The notes below the pieces were generated by a model, which was given only the letters and a program-made list of their open reading frames with translations, was not told the origin of the DNA and made no database searches. From an uncultured Planctomycetia bacterium (GTDB taxonomy: Bacteria; Planctomycetota; UBA1135; GCA-002686595), in the NCBI GenBank assembly GCA_937952135.1, contig CALFYL010000004.1:27858-91857 (forward strand): a stretch of DNA of 64,000 bases, written 5' to 3'. The first letter of the stretch is position 1. Every line of letters begins with the position of its first letter. Position numbers and translations under genes: made by a program. Below, piece after piece: positions 1 to 8,622 of the stretch.

Positions 1-323
1 GAAGGGCGCCGAGGGGGAGGCTTCGACTCATGGCGGCCCAACATCCCGTCTGCGCCCCGCGCTGTAAACGGTCCGCCGGAAACCCTCCGCCCGGGCCGCG
101 GACCGCGCCCCGCCCCAGAGCCGAACGTCCACCCCGGCGCCCCGCGCCGACCTGGACCCCGGCGCACGGGTCCGCATCGAGCCCAATTGCGGGAAAGACT
201 CCCGCCGGTGAGCATTGTTGCAATTCTGCGCCGCCCCACGCGGCGCGGCGCGCTCCGCTCCCGGGAGTAAGCGGAAGCGCCCAACCCTCACTCCTCGCCT
301 CTTCATTTTGTAACGAGTCCTTC

Positions 324-1721
324 ATGCAATCCATGTTCACGCTCGCCGCCGTCGCCTTCCTCGGCGCGGTCGCCTCGGCCCAGCAGGGCCTCGACATTCA
401 ACGCTGCAGCACGATCCAAGACGCAGGCACGCTGAGCCTGGTCAGCGGGGTCCTCACCCCGGCGAACGGGGTGCTCCAGTTCGTCACCGAAGCGACGATC
501 TACGACAACACCTGTCCGACCCCGAGCTTCACGTCGCTGCTCAGCGGCAACACGAACCTCGACGAAGGCCGCTTGCCGAGCACCACCTCGCCGGCGCCGA
601 ACGTCGGCACGTTCAACAAGTACCGCGTGACGAAGTTCGTCATCGGCTACTGCACGCGCGAGCTCTCGACCACCGCCGGCGGCCCCGGCGCCCAGGTCAC
701 GATCAACTTCTGGGAGAGCTACAACCCGTGCACGTCGATCGCCGCGAACCCGGCGCCCGTCGCGACCTTCGCGCTCACCGGCCTGCCGGCCTCGGCGACG
801 CTCGGGACGCTCTCGTGCTACACGCTGACCGTGGACCTCGCCGGCGGCGGCGAGTTCTACATGCTCGCGGACGGCAACGGCGTCAACGACGGCACGGACC
901 TGTTCGGCTTCTCGTACTCGTTCCCGAACCAGACCGGCACGACGACCGCGACGGTCGGCGGTCCGCTCCTCACCGGCGACCTCACGGCGCCGGGCGACTG
1001 CGCCGCGGGCGCGGCGACGTACTACAACAACCCGCTCGCGCCGAACGGCACGGGCCTCGACAACGGCAACTTCTTCTTCCGCGACGGAACGAACGCCGGA
1101 CAGACCGTGAACGCCTGCCTGTTCTTCGGCAACCCGCCGACGGTGCACGCCGGGTTCTACATGAAGATCTTCGGCGATCTCGACGACTGCAACGGCAACG
1201 CGAACCCGGACCTCGACGACATCGCCAGCGGTGCGAGCCTGGACACGAACGGCAACTCGATCCCCGACGAGTGCGACTGCGGCGGCGCGGCGTACTGCAC
1301 GGCGGGCACGAGCGTGAACGGCTGCGTCGCGAGCATGGCGGGCGTCGGCACGCCGAGCGCGAGCGCGGCTTCGGGCTACACCGTCACCGCGAGCAGCATG
1401 GACGGCCTGCGTCCCTCGGGCATGTTCTACGGCCTCGGCGCGGCGGCGACCCCGCTCGGCCAGGGCAACAGCCTGCTGTGCACGACCGCCCCGCGTCAGC
1501 GTCTGTTCAGCCCGCTGGTGAGCAGCGGCGGAACCGGCGGCGCGTGCGACGGCAGCCTGACGATCGACCTCAACACGTGGATGTCGACGCACCCGACCGG
1601 CCTGGGCTCGCCCTTCGCCGCGGGCCAGGTCCTCTACGTCCAGGCCTTCAACCGCGACAACGGCAACCCCTCGAAGAACCTCGTTCTGTCGAACGGACTC
1701 GCCGTGACGCTCTGCCCGTGA
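324..1721 (+). CDS. Secreted protein with dockerin-like calcium loops and shared C-terminal domain
   Basis: About 465 aa. The ATG at 324 is preferred over an open frame reaching back to 30 because it opens directly on a signal peptide (hydrophobic LAAVAFLGAV, then ASAQ cleavage); 333 is an alternative ATG. The middle is beta-rich and Asn/Gly/Thr-rich, with no family I can name. Around residues 288-315 two Asp/Asn-rich loops (DDCNGNANPDLDD and DTNGNSIPDECD) look like thrombospondin-type-3/dockerin calcium loops. The last ~143 residues, from YCTAGTSVNGC to a terminal TLCP, match the ends of the genes at 43922, 47808 and 55031. Cysteines are frequent, consistent with an extracytoplasmic disulfide-bonded protein. 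Role unknown; cell-surface or secreted structural protein is inferred. Confidence 0.85.
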   Translation: MQSMFTLAAVAFLGAVASAQQGLDIQRCSTIQDAGTLSLVSGVLTPANGVLQFVTEATIYDNTCPTPSFTSLLSGNTNLDEGRLPSTTSPAPNVGTFNKYRVTKFVIGYCTRELSTTAGGPGAQVTINFWESYNPCTSIAANPAPVATFALTGLPASATLGTLSCYTLTVDLAGGGEFYMLADGNGVNDGTDLFGFSYSFPNQTGTTTATVGGPLLTGDLTAPGDCAAGAATYYNNPLAPNGTGLDNGNFFFRDGTNAGQTVNACLFFGNPPTVHAGFYMKIFGDLDDCNGNANPDLDDIASGASLDTNGNSIPDECDCGGAAYCTAGTSVNGCVASMAGVGTPSASAASGYTVTASSMDGLRPSGMFYGLGAAATPLGQGNSLLCTTAPRQRLFSPLVSSGGTGGACDGSLTIDLNTWMSTHPTGLGSPFAAGQVLYVQAFNRDNGNPSKNLVLSNGLAVTLCP

Positions 1722-1775
1722 TGAGCGAGGCCTAGCTTCCGTCGGCGCCGCGGCGCGGCGCACGGACGCATCCAG

Positions 1776-1819
1776 GCGGCGGCGGGGAGGCGCGAAAGCC
1801 CTCCCCGCCGCTGCGTTTT
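1776..1819 (+). terminator. Intrinsic terminator of the first gene
   Basis: A 12-bp perfect stem (1779-1790 with 1800-1811, arms GCGGCGGGGAGG and CCTCCCCGCCGC), extendable outwards to 1776 with one wobble pair, a 9-nt loop, then TTTT at 1816-1819. It lies about 55 nt after the stop at 1721 and before the next gene on the same strand. It is the clearest intrinsic terminator in the window. Confidence 0.75.
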
Positions 1820-1967
1820 GTGCGCCGTCGCCCGCGAGTCGAATCAGCATGGCTCGAGAGCTCGCGCTCGGCGCAGCTCGACACCGCGCTTGTGCGCGCC
1901 CTCCGGCGTGGATTGAATGAACGCCGCGGCGAGCCTTTCGCTCGCGCGAAACGAAGCGACTCCCTCC

Positions 1968-2399
1968 ATGCGCACCGCGTCCGTCTTCGCCCCGCTCGCA
2001 CTCGCCAAGCTGGCCGTCGTCACGCTCGGCCTCGTCACCGCCTCCGCGTGCCACACGCTGCCGAAGAACCACACCATGCGCAGCCGCGTCGACCTCGCCG
2101 CCCGCGGAGAGGCCTCGGCGAGGTTCACCGCGCAGGGCACCGACCGCGTGCACGTCGTGGTCGAGAACCGCGGCCCGGGCGCGCTCGAGTTCACCGTCAC
2201 CGACGACCAGGGCCGCACGATCGAGTCGGGCGTCGTCGGCAAGGTGCGGCGGAACTTCACCTGGCGGCCGCTCGAGTCCTTCGTGACCTTCAGCGTCAAA
2301 GCGCCCGAGCAGCCGGCGAGCTTCGACTACCGCGTCGCGAGCGAGTCGGGCTTCAGCGTCGAGTGGAACCTGACGCACGCGCTCGCGCCGCGCAAGTAG
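1968..2399 (+). CDS. Small predicted lipoprotein
   Basis: About 143 aa from the ATG at 1968; an upstream in-frame ATG at 1917 would put 17 polar residues before the signal sequence, so it is less likely. The N-terminus MRTASVFAPLALAKLAVV runs into the lipobox TASAC, so the mature protein should start with an acylated Cys near residue 28. The rest is a short all-beta region (VHVVVENRGPGALEF, then a repeated strand pattern) resembling a single beta-sandwich. No family recognised. It converges on the gene at 2416 with a 16-bp gap. Confidence 0.75.
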   Translation: MRTASVFAPLALAKLAVVTLGLVTASACHTLPKNHTMRSRVDLAARGEASARFTAQGTDRVHVVVENRGPGALEFTVTDDQGRTIESGVVGKVRRNFTWRPLESFVTFSVKAPEQPASFDYRVASESGFSVEWNLTHALAPRK

Positions 2400-2415
2400 C
2401 GTTCGAAGCGCGGAA

Positions 2416-3078
2416 TCAGCGCTCGCGCCGCGGAGTTTCCGGCCACTTCTGCGGCAGCGCGGGGCGCTCGAGCGTTTGCGCGACCGCCTCGAAGAAGTTC
2501 GTCGCGCCGCGCACGTCGGGCTCGGCGCCGAGGAACAGCGGCGGCCGCGCGCCGCGGGTCGCGGGAAAGCCGAAGAACGGCCGCATGAAGAACGCCGCCT
2601 GGCCACCGACCGCGAGCGTGAGCACGAGCCAGCTCGCGACGAGCGCGCGGGCGCGGGCCGGCGAGATGCGCGCCGTGAGGAACAGCTCGCGCGCCTGGTG
2701 CAGCAGCGCCAAGGTTCCGCAGAGCGCCACGGCGGCCAGGTTGCCGGCGAGGAAGGCGTCGTAGCCGCCGAGCTGGCCGTCGTCGGTCGCGCGCAGGCAG
2801 CGCGCGGTGAAGAACACCACCGGCGCGAGGCTCGCGAGCAGCGCGCTCGCGTCCTTGAAGAGCATCCCGGCGGCGCGCTGCGCGTCGACGAAGGACAGGG
2901 GCGCGCCCACGAGCCGGGCCACGATCCACCAGCTCAGCGCGCACACCGAGCCCGTCGTCGCGAGCAGCAGCGGGAACTTCAGCAGGTTGCGCACCGCGTA
3001 GAGCTCGCTGTGCGCCGAGCCCAGCGCGAACCCGTAGAGCGCCGCGCAGACGAGCGTGAGCGCCGCCGAACGGATCAT
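2416..3078 (-). CDS. Multi-pass membrane protein, second gene of a pair
   Basis: About 220 aa. The ATG at 3078 overlaps the stop of the upstream gene as ATGA, so the two are translationally coupled. The hydropathy pattern suggests five or so membrane segments (for example ALTLVCAALYGFALG near the start and ALVASWLVLTLAVGG near residue 140). The C-terminal ~70 residues are soluble and Pro/Arg-rich, starting near FMRPFFGFPATRGARPP. I do not recognise a family; the pair may be a small integral membrane complex. Confidence 0.7.
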   Translation of the reverse strand: MIRSAALTLVCAALYGFALGSAHSELYAVRNLLKFPLLLATTGSVCALSWWIVARLVGAPLSFVDAQRAAGMLFKDASALLASLAPVVFFTARCLRATDDGQLGGYDAFLAGNLAAVALCGTLALLHQARELFLTARISPARARALVASWLVLTLAVGGQAAFFMRPFFGFPATRGARPPLFLGAEPDVRGATNFFEAVAQTLERPALPQKWPETPRRER

Positions 3079-3737
3079 CCGCGCAGCGCGAGCACTTCGG
3101 CCATGCGCAGCAGCACGTGCGCGAACACTCCGTGCCACACCACGAGCACCGCGACGAGCAGACCGCGCTGCGAAACGCTGCGCGACGCGAGCAGGCAGCG
3201 CCACAGTTGCACGACGCCCGCGACGAGCGCGACGGCGAGCAGCACTTGCGAGATCGCGCGCCACGAGATCTCGCCCTCGGCCGCGCCCATCGTCGCGCGG
3301 AGGAACCCGAGGATCGGCGCGAAGCCGAAGCTGAACAGCGCCGCGACGGCGGGGATCGTCAGCGCGAGCACGGCGATGTGCGCGGGGCCGACGCGAACGC
3401 CCACGTAGCTCGCGAACACGTAGAGCGACGGAAGACAGATCAGCGTCGAGCCCAGGTAGAGCGCGGCGATGCGCCACCACGCGTCGAGGCCGAGAACGAG
3501 CCCGTAGGGCAGCGCGAAGACGGCGGCCGCTGCGAGGAACACAAGCGCGAGGGCGCCGAGCGCGATCGAGCGCTCGAGGTTGACCGCGACGCGCTCGGGA
3601 GCGGAGAGCACGAGCTCGAAGACGCGCAGCGGGCGCAGCCACGCGGACTCGACGTCGGCGGCGGCGAAGGGCGCCGCGGGTTGCGGGCGTGGAATCGAGA
3701 GCTGCGGTGCGGCGCTCGAAACTTCGGATTCGGACAT
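3075..3737 (-). CDS. Multi-pass membrane protein, YIP1-like
   Basis: About 220 aa from ATG 3737 (MSESEVSS); a longer frame to 3875 adds only an Arg/Cys-rich stretch and is rejected. A ~45-residue soluble N-terminus leads to a segment with the form RPLRVFELVLSAPERVAVNLER and then about five hydrophobic helices. This arrangement (amphipathic lead-in, then a five-helix bundle) is reminiscent of Yip1-domain membrane proteins, but I see no diagnostic motif. Coupled by a 4-base overlap to the membrane protein downstream. Confidence 0.65.
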   Translation of the reverse strand: MSESEVSSAAPQLSIPRPQPAAPFAAADVESAWLRPLRVFELVLSAPERVAVNLERSIALGALALVFLAAAAVFALPYGLVLGLDAWWRIAALYLGSTLICLPSLYVFASYVGVRVGPAHIAVLALTIPAVAALFSFGFAPILGFLRATMGAAEGEISWRAISQVLLAVALVAGVVQLWRCLLASRSVSQRGLLVAVLVVWHGVFAHVLLRMAEVLALRG

Positions 3738-3984
3738 GCGCGTGCCTCTGCTGAGCCGGGGCGAACACCCGCACGGCGCGCGTTGCGCGGCGCAACTCGA
3801 GCGCGGCGGGACGTGCGCCGCGCGCCGAGCCCTTCGGATTCCAGGCCGAATTCGGCTGCGCGCGGCGAACTTCACCCGAGTTCAGCGCGCCGCGCTCCTA
3901 AGCGAAACCGCGCGCGCGGCCGATGGCGCGAGCGGCTTGTCGGCGGCGGCGAAGCGCACTTCGCCGCGCGCGAACCTTTCGACT

Positions 3985-5310
3985 TCAGTTCGCCGCAAGA
4001 CCGCGCTTCAACGCGGCCGCTGTGATCGGTCCGGCGGCGGCGATGCAACACGCGCCCGGATGCAGGTGCGTGCGCGCGACTCGCTGCACGTCCGCGGGCG
4101 TGACCGCGGCATAGATGCGCGGCGCGCGCTCGAGGTAGTCGTCGCTGAGGCCGAAGCGCTCCGCGGTCACCATGTAGCTCGCGCGGCGCGCCGCGCGTTG
4201 GAACGAGAGCGCGAACGAGCCGACGACGTAGTCCTTCGCCGTGGCGAGTTCCGCATCGCCGACGGGTTCGTCCTGGATGCGGCGCATCTCGCGCAGGAAG
4301 CCATCGATCGCGACCGGCACCTTGTCGGGCGACGTGCCGATGTACGCGGTGAACGTTCCGGGGTGGATCCCGGCGTTGCCGTGGATGCTCGCGTGGACGG
4401 TGTAGGCGAGCCCGAGCTCGTCGCGCAGCCGCATCGCGACGCGGTTCGTGAAGCCCGGCCCGGCGCCGAGCACGTGGTCCATCACCACGAGCGCGGGGTA
4501 GTCGGGGTCCGTGCGGCGCACGCCGAGGTGGCCGAGGAACACGTGCACTTGCTCGCGTTTCGCGGGGAAAACGGCGTTTCGCGGCGCGCGCGGCGGCAGC
4601 TCGAGCGTGGGGTACGGCAAGTCCTCGCCCGGCGTCCAGCGCGCGAGCGCGCGGTCGAGCAGCTTCGCGACGCGCGCGGGTTGCACGGGGCCGCACACGG
4701 CGATCACCGCGCGGCGCGCGACCCAGTTGCGGCGGTGGAAGGCGACCAGGTGCTTGCGCTCGATGCGCTGCACGCTCTCGAGCGTTCCGGCCGCCGAGCG
4801 GCCGAGCCAGTGATCGCCGTAGACGAGTTCCTTGAACAGACGATCGGCCTGCACGCGCGGATCGTCGCGCTCGAGCAACAGGCGGTCGACGAGCCGCTGG
4901 CGCTGGCGGCGCACTTCGAGCGTGGGGAAGGTCGGCTCGCAGATCAGCTCGGCCACGAGTTCGAGCAAGGTCTCCCAGCGCTCGGCCGCGGCGGCCGCGG
5001 AGAGGCCGTTCGACTCGCCCGAGATCGACGCGCCGGAGGTCTCGAGGATCTCGGCGATCTGCTCCTCGCTGTGGCGCCGGGTTCCCTGGTCGAGCAAGCC
5101 GCCCGTGAAGTAGGCCTGGCCCTCGAGGCCCTTCTCGTCGAGCGAGTGTCCGCCGCGAAGGTGCATCTGCAGGGCGATGACCGGAGCGCCCGGGCGCGGC
5201 GAAACGAGCAGCTTCGCGCCGCAGCGCAACATGAAACGCTCGACCGGCAAGTGGACCGCGAGGCCGGGGGCGCCGCCGTGCGGGGCGCCGAGCTCGATCG
5301 AAGCGCTCAA
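3985..5310 (-). CDS. M16 family peptidase-like subunit lacking the zinc motif
   Basis: About 441 aa, insulinase/mitochondrial-processing-peptidase (M16) fold: an N-terminal M16 domain (GGHSLDEKGLEGQAYFTGGLLDQGTRR-like region, residues ~52-78) and the C-terminal M16_C domain with the usual R-x2-E-LGLAYTV segment near residue 305. Where active M16 enzymes have HxxEH this protein reads YFTGG, so it cannot bind zinc in the normal way. A TTG start at 5310 is proposed because it overlaps the upstream stop as TTGA; there is no good ATG nearby. It sits directly after the catalytic subunit, so the two very likely form a heterodimer in which this one shapes the chamber. Confidence 0.85.
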   Translation of the reverse strand: MSASIELGAPHGGAPGLAVHLPVERFMLRCGAKLLVSPRPGAPVIALQMHLRGGHSLDEKGLEGQAYFTGGLLDQGTRRHSEEQIAEILETSGASISGESNGLSAAAAAERWETLLELVAELICEPTFPTLEVRRQRQRLVDRLLLERDDPRVQADRLFKELVYGDHWLGRSAAGTLESVQRIERKHLVAFHRRNWVARRAVIAVCGPVQPARVAKLLDRALARWTPGEDLPYPTLELPPRAPRNAVFPAKREQVHVFLGHLGVRRTDPDYPALVVMDHVLGAGPGFTNRVAMRLRDELGLAYTVHASIHGNAGIHPGTFTAYIGTSPDKVPVAIDGFLREMRRIQDEPVGDAELATAKDYVVGSFALSFQRAARRASYMVTAERFGLSDDYLERAPRIYAAVTPADVQRVARTHLHPGACCIAAAGPITAAALKRGLAAN

Positions 5311-6671
5311 CGTTTCGCTCCGCCGCGCGCGGCGCGTTTGGCCGCGGCAGGCTTCGCGCGAGCGGCCTTCGCGGAGTCCTTGGGCAAGCACCAGCCGACG
5401 ACGCGCCGTTCGGGCGCGAGCAGGCGCTTCGTCACGTCGCGCAGGGCCTTCGCGTCGACCGCGAGCGCGCGCGCGAGGCCGTCGAGCGCGAGCTTCCAGT
5501 CCGCGTCGACCGCGTACTCGCCGAGGCGTTCCGCGAAATCGCTCGCCGTCTCGTTCTCGAAGGCCTCGGAGGCTTCGAGCACCGAACGCACGCGCGCCAG
5601 CTCCTTCGCGCCGACCTTTTCGTTCGCGAGCTTCGCGAGCTCTTCGTCGATGGCCCGCTCGAGCTTGCGCGGATCGGCGTTCTGCGCGCACTCGGCGAAC
5701 AGCCAGAACACGCCGCCTTCCACGCGCGTGTCGCTCTGCGTCGAGAGGCTCGTCGCCAGCTCGTCGTCGACCACGAGCCGGCGCTGCAGGCGCGAGAGCC
5801 GCCCGGCCGTCAGCAGCGTCGACAACACGTCGAGCGCGTGGTCGTCGTCGGTCCCCACCGCGACCGTCGGCCACGCCATGCACAGGCGCTTGCCCTGGTC
5901 GTCCCAACGCATCTCGACGCGCCGCTCGCCGGGCTCGGGCGTTTCCGCGGGCCGGAACGGATCGGCGCTCTCGTAGCTCTCGCCCACGGTCAGCGCTTCG
6001 AAGTGCCGCCGCGCGCGCGCGAGCGCATCCTCGGGATCGAGATCGCCGCACAGCACGAGCGTCGCGTTGCCCGGGTGGTAGAAACGCCGCCAGTAATCGC
6101 GCATCTCCGCCACGCTCAGCCGCTTGAGCGCGTCGGCGTGGCCGATCACCGGACGCCGGTACGGGTGGCGCAGGAACAGCGTGCTCTGCACGAGCTCCGT
6201 GAGCCGGCGCCACGGATCGTCGAGCCCCATCGAGAGCTCCTCGAGCACGACCTCGCGCTCGGCGTCGAACTCCTTGGGCTCGAGCGCGAGCGCGCGCATG
6301 CGGTCCGCTTCGATCTCGAGCGCGGTCTCCCAGCGGTCGGAGGCGAGCTCGAACCAATACGCCGTGTGGTCGCAGCTCGTGAAGGCGTTGTTCGACCCGC
6401 CGAGCATCGTCGTCAGCCGGTCGATCTCGCCTTTGCCGAAGCGCTCCGCGCCCTTGAACATCATGTGCTCGAGGAAGTGCGAGACGCCGGCCTCGTGCTC
6501 GCGCTCGTTGCGCGATCCGACGCGGTACCAGAGCATCACCGCGACGACGGGGTCGCTGTGGCGCTCGGCGATCAGCACGCGCATGCCGTTCGCGAGCTTG
6601 TGTTCGTGCACGGCGGCGCGGCCGCGCGCGGATCTCGCCGACTTCGAGGCTTGCTTGCGTTGGTGGGTCAT
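5307..6671 (-). CDS. M16 family zinc metallopeptidase, catalytic subunit
   Basis: About 454 aa. The zinc-binding and catalytic motif HFLEH is at residues 65-69, inside GVSHFLEHMMFKG, followed by the downstream glutamate in EREVVLEE (~138-145), as in pitrilysin/insulinase peptidases. The C-terminal M16_C domain includes DDELATSLSTQSDTRVEG. There is no signal peptide: the N-terminus is MTHQRKQASKSARSARGR, basic and low-complexity, like the Lys/Ala-rich C-terminal tail. The stop overlaps the TTG start of the non-catalytic partner. Predicted to degrade peptides or unfolded small proteins, in the cytoplasm unless exported by another route. Confidence 0.93.
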   Translation of the reverse strand: MTHQRKQASKSARSARGRAAVHEHKLANGMRVLIAERHSDPVVAVMLWYRVGSRNEREHEAGVSHFLEHMMFKGAERFGKGEIDRLTTMLGGSNNAFTSCDHTAYWFELASDRWETALEIEADRMRALALEPKEFDAEREVVLEELSMGLDDPWRRLTELVQSTLFLRHPYRRPVIGHADALKRLSVAEMRDYWRRFYHPGNATLVLCGDLDPEDALARARRHFEALTVGESYESADPFRPAETPEPGERRVEMRWDDQGKRLCMAWPTVAVGTDDDHALDVLSTLLTAGRLSRLQRRLVVDDELATSLSTQSDTRVEGGVFWLFAECAQNADPRKLERAIDEELAKLANEKVGAKELARVRSVLEASEAFENETASDFAERLGEYAVDADWKLALDGLARALAVDAKALRDVTKRLLAPERRVVGWCLPKDSAKAARAKPAAAKRAARGGAKR

Positions 6672-6743
6672 GGGGTCGCATCAGCGTGACCGCCCGACGG
6701 GGCGCGCTTCAAGCCAGGGGCCAGGATTCGAGGCGGACGCTTC

Positions 6744-6803
6744 GGCGCTGCAACGGAGCGCCGAAGTTCGGGCGAGCCGTGTTCCTTCGCTCGTTGCAGC
6801 GCC
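6744..6803. repeat. Imperfect inverted repeat between two minus-strand genes
   Basis: Arm 6744-6760 (GGCGCTGCAACGGAGCG) pairs with 6788-6803 (CGCTCGTTGCAGCGCC) with one bulged G, separated by 27 nt. It lies 6 bp beyond the stop of the pseudouridine synthase gene, in the gap before the M16 gene. There is no T-run after it on the minus strand, so it may be a Rho-independent terminator variant or an mRNA 3' stabiliser. Confidence 0.5.
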
Positions 6804-6808
6804 CCGGT

Positions 6809-8191
6809 TCAGCGCTGCGAACGCCGCGGCCCGTCGCTGCGGCCGCGGCCCGCCCGATCGCCGGACGGCTTTCGCGGTCCACGCGGGCCGCCCGAGCTCG
6901 GGCCGCCCGAACGCGGCCCCTTCGAGCTCGGCCCGGGGCCACGCGGCCCTGCGTTCCGCGGCCCGTCGCTGCGCGGACCTGCATTTCGCGGACCTGCGTT
7001 TCGCGGCCCGTCGCTGCGCGGACCTGCATTGCGCGGACCTGCGTCTCTGGGCCCGGCGCTTCTGGGTCCGTCGCTTCGCGGTCCCGGCCGGAACGACGGC
7101 CGCTTGTGCGACGCCGCGCCGGTGTCGCGCTGGCGCTTCTGTTCGAGCAGGCGTCCGCGCTTCTCGCCGCGCTGCCGCCGCCCACTCGGCGGCGCCGCCG
7201 CGGCCAAGCGCTCGAGCTGCTGCTTGCGGTCGCGCATCCACTTGCCGCGGTCCTTGGGACTGCGCCGTTCCCTGCCCGGGCCCGCGGGCCTGGAGCCGCG
7301 CTGCGGCGCGCCACGCGCTTCGCGACGCGCGTCCTCGACGCCTTGCTCCTTGAAGTGCCGCGTGCGCGGATCCTCGCGCTTGTCCGCGACCGGCGCCGCT
7401 CCTTCGCTCGACTGCTCGAGCAACTCGCGCACTTCCTCGCGCAACAGCGGCCGCCACTTGCCCTCTTTCAGCGAGCGGTCGCTCAAGGTGCCGATGTGCG
7501 TGCGGCGGAGCTGCAGGACGTTGTAGCCCACGGCCGCGAACACGCGCCGCACTTCGCGGTTCTTGCCTTCGTTGAGCGTGACCGTGATCAGCGACCACTC
7601 GTTCGTGCGCTTGAGCACCTTGACGAAGGCCGGCGACGTGCGCCCCTCCGACAAGCGGATGCCCTTGCGAACCTTGTCGATCGCATCGGACTCGACCCGC
7701 CCGCGCAGCTTCACCGAATAGGTCTTGTTCACACCGTAGCGCGGGTGCGCGACGCGGTTCGCGAAGTCGCCGTCGTTCGTGAGCAGGATCAGACCCTGGC
7801 TGTCCTCGTCGAGCCGGCCGACGGTGTAGATCCGGCCCTTGTCGGGGTCCCCGATCATGTCGATCGCGCGCAGGCGCGCCTCGCGGCGCTCGTTCGTGCA
7901 CACCACGCCGCGCGGTTTGTGCAGCAGGTAGTAGCGCAGGCGCGTGCGTTCGGGCTTGAGCACGACGCCGTCGATCTCGACGCGCTGCCGCGCGGGATCG
8001 ATCTTGAGGCCGAGCTCGGTGACGATCTGGTCGTCGACCGACACCTTGCCCTTCTCGATCAGTTCGTCGCACTTGCGCCGCGAAGCGACGCCGTGGTCGG
8101 CGAGGTACTTGTTGAGCCGCACCAACGTGGGCGCGGCGCCGTCGTCGCCGGCCGACTCGGGGTCGCCGGACGCGGCTGTCTCGAGAGTCAT
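6809..8191 (-). CDS. RsuA/RluB-family pseudouridine synthase with a GPR-repeat tail
   Basis: About 460 aa. Residues ~20-70 are an S4 RNA-binding domain (RLNKYLADHGVASRRKCDELI). The catalytic domain follows: the GRLDEDSQGLILLTNDG segment carries the active-site Asp, and EGKNREVRRV is the family signature. It isomerises uridine in 23S (RluB-like) or 16S (RsuA-like) rRNA; the exact target cannot be told. After about residue 275 comes a ~185-residue disordered tail, basic and then Gly-Pro-Arg rich. The start at ATG 8191 is 2 bp after the upstream stop; a TTG at 8197 overlapping that stop is possible. Confidence 0.92.
   Translation of the reverse strand: MTLETAASGDPESAGDDGAAPTLVRLNKYLADHGVASRRKCDELIEKGKVSVDDQIVTELGLKIDPARQRVEIDGVVLKPERTRLRYYLLHKPRGVVCTNERREARLRAIDMIGDPDKGRIYTVGRLDEDSQGLILLTNDGDFANRVAHPRYGVNKTYSVKLRGRVESDAIDKVRKGIRLSEGRTSPAFVKVLKRTNEWSLITVTLNEGKNREVRRVFAAVGYNVLQLRRTHIGTLSDRSLKEGKWRPLLREEVRELLEQSSEGAAPVADKREDPRTRHFKEQGVEDARREARGAPQRGSRPAGPGRERRSPKDRGKWMRDRKQQLERLAAAAPPSGRRQRGEKRGRLLEQKRQRDTGAASHKRPSFRPGPRSDGPRSAGPRDAGPRNAGPRSDGPRNAGPRNAGPRSDGPRNAGPRGPGPSSKGPRSGGPSSGGPRGPRKPSGDRAGRGRSDGPRRSQR
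6950..7084 (-). repeat. 15-bp tandem repeat encoding nine GPR-x-x pentads
   Basis: Within the pseudouridine synthase gene, nine consecutive pentapeptides read GPRSD, GPRSA, GPRDA, GPRNA, GPRSD, GPRNA, GPRNA, GPRSD, GPRNA, followed by decayed copies (GPRGP, GPSSK, GPRSG, GPSSG, GPRGP). At DNA level the units share GCGGACCTGC or GCGGCCCGTC cores. The pattern resembles an RGG-like RNA-binding tail that expands and contracts by slippage. Confidence 0.9.
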
Positions 8192-8193
8192 GC

Positions 8194-8622
8194 TCAACGT
8201 CCCAGCTTGGTCTTCACGCGCTCGATGGCGGTCAAGCACGCGAGGCTCTGCGAGGGCGCGTTCTCGTTCGAAGCGCGGTAGTCGCGCAGCGCGTCCTCGT
8301 GGCGGCCGAGCATCTCGTTCGAGACACCGCGGGCGTACAGCGCGCGCCAGTCGGCGCCGTCGTCGCGCAGCGTGCGGTCGAAGGCCGTGATCGCGACCTC
8401 CCAATCCGAGTTGCGCATCGCGCGCACCCCGGCCTGGCAATCGCGGTTCGGCGAGGCCTCGACGACGAGCTTGTCCTCGTGGCCGGCGGCGACCGCCGGC
8501 ACGGAGACGATCGCTTCGACCGGGCCGCGGACGGTGTGCTCGACCTGGGCGCAGGCGCCGAGGGACAGGAGAAGCGCGAGCAGGAGCGGGGCGCCGCTCC
8601 GAGTTTGGAAGGAAGCGTTCAT
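8194..8622 (-). CDS. Predicted lipoprotein with a TPR-like repeat
   Basis: About 142 aa from ATG 8622. The signal sequence LLLALLLSLGAC ends in the lipobox LGAC. The second half has helical TPR-like spacing (WEVAITAFDRTLRDDGADWRALYARGVSNEMLGRHEDALRDY), enough for one to two TPR hairpins. Its stop is 2 bp before the ATG of the pseudouridine synthase, so the two are cotranscribed. A longer open frame upstream (to 8841) is low-complexity and unlikely. Confidence 0.75.
   Translation of the reverse strand: MNASFQTRSGAPLLLALLLSLGACAQVEHTVRGPVEAIVSVPAVAAGHEDKLVVEASPNRDCQAGVRAMRNSDWEVAITAFDRTLRDDGADWRALYARGVSNEMLGRHEDALRDYRASNENAPSQSLACLTAIERVKTKLGR

Noticed and set aside
30..323. N-terminal extension of the first gene
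   Set aside because: The 98 extra residues are Pro/Arg-rich and would bury a clear signal peptide; ATG 324 fits better.
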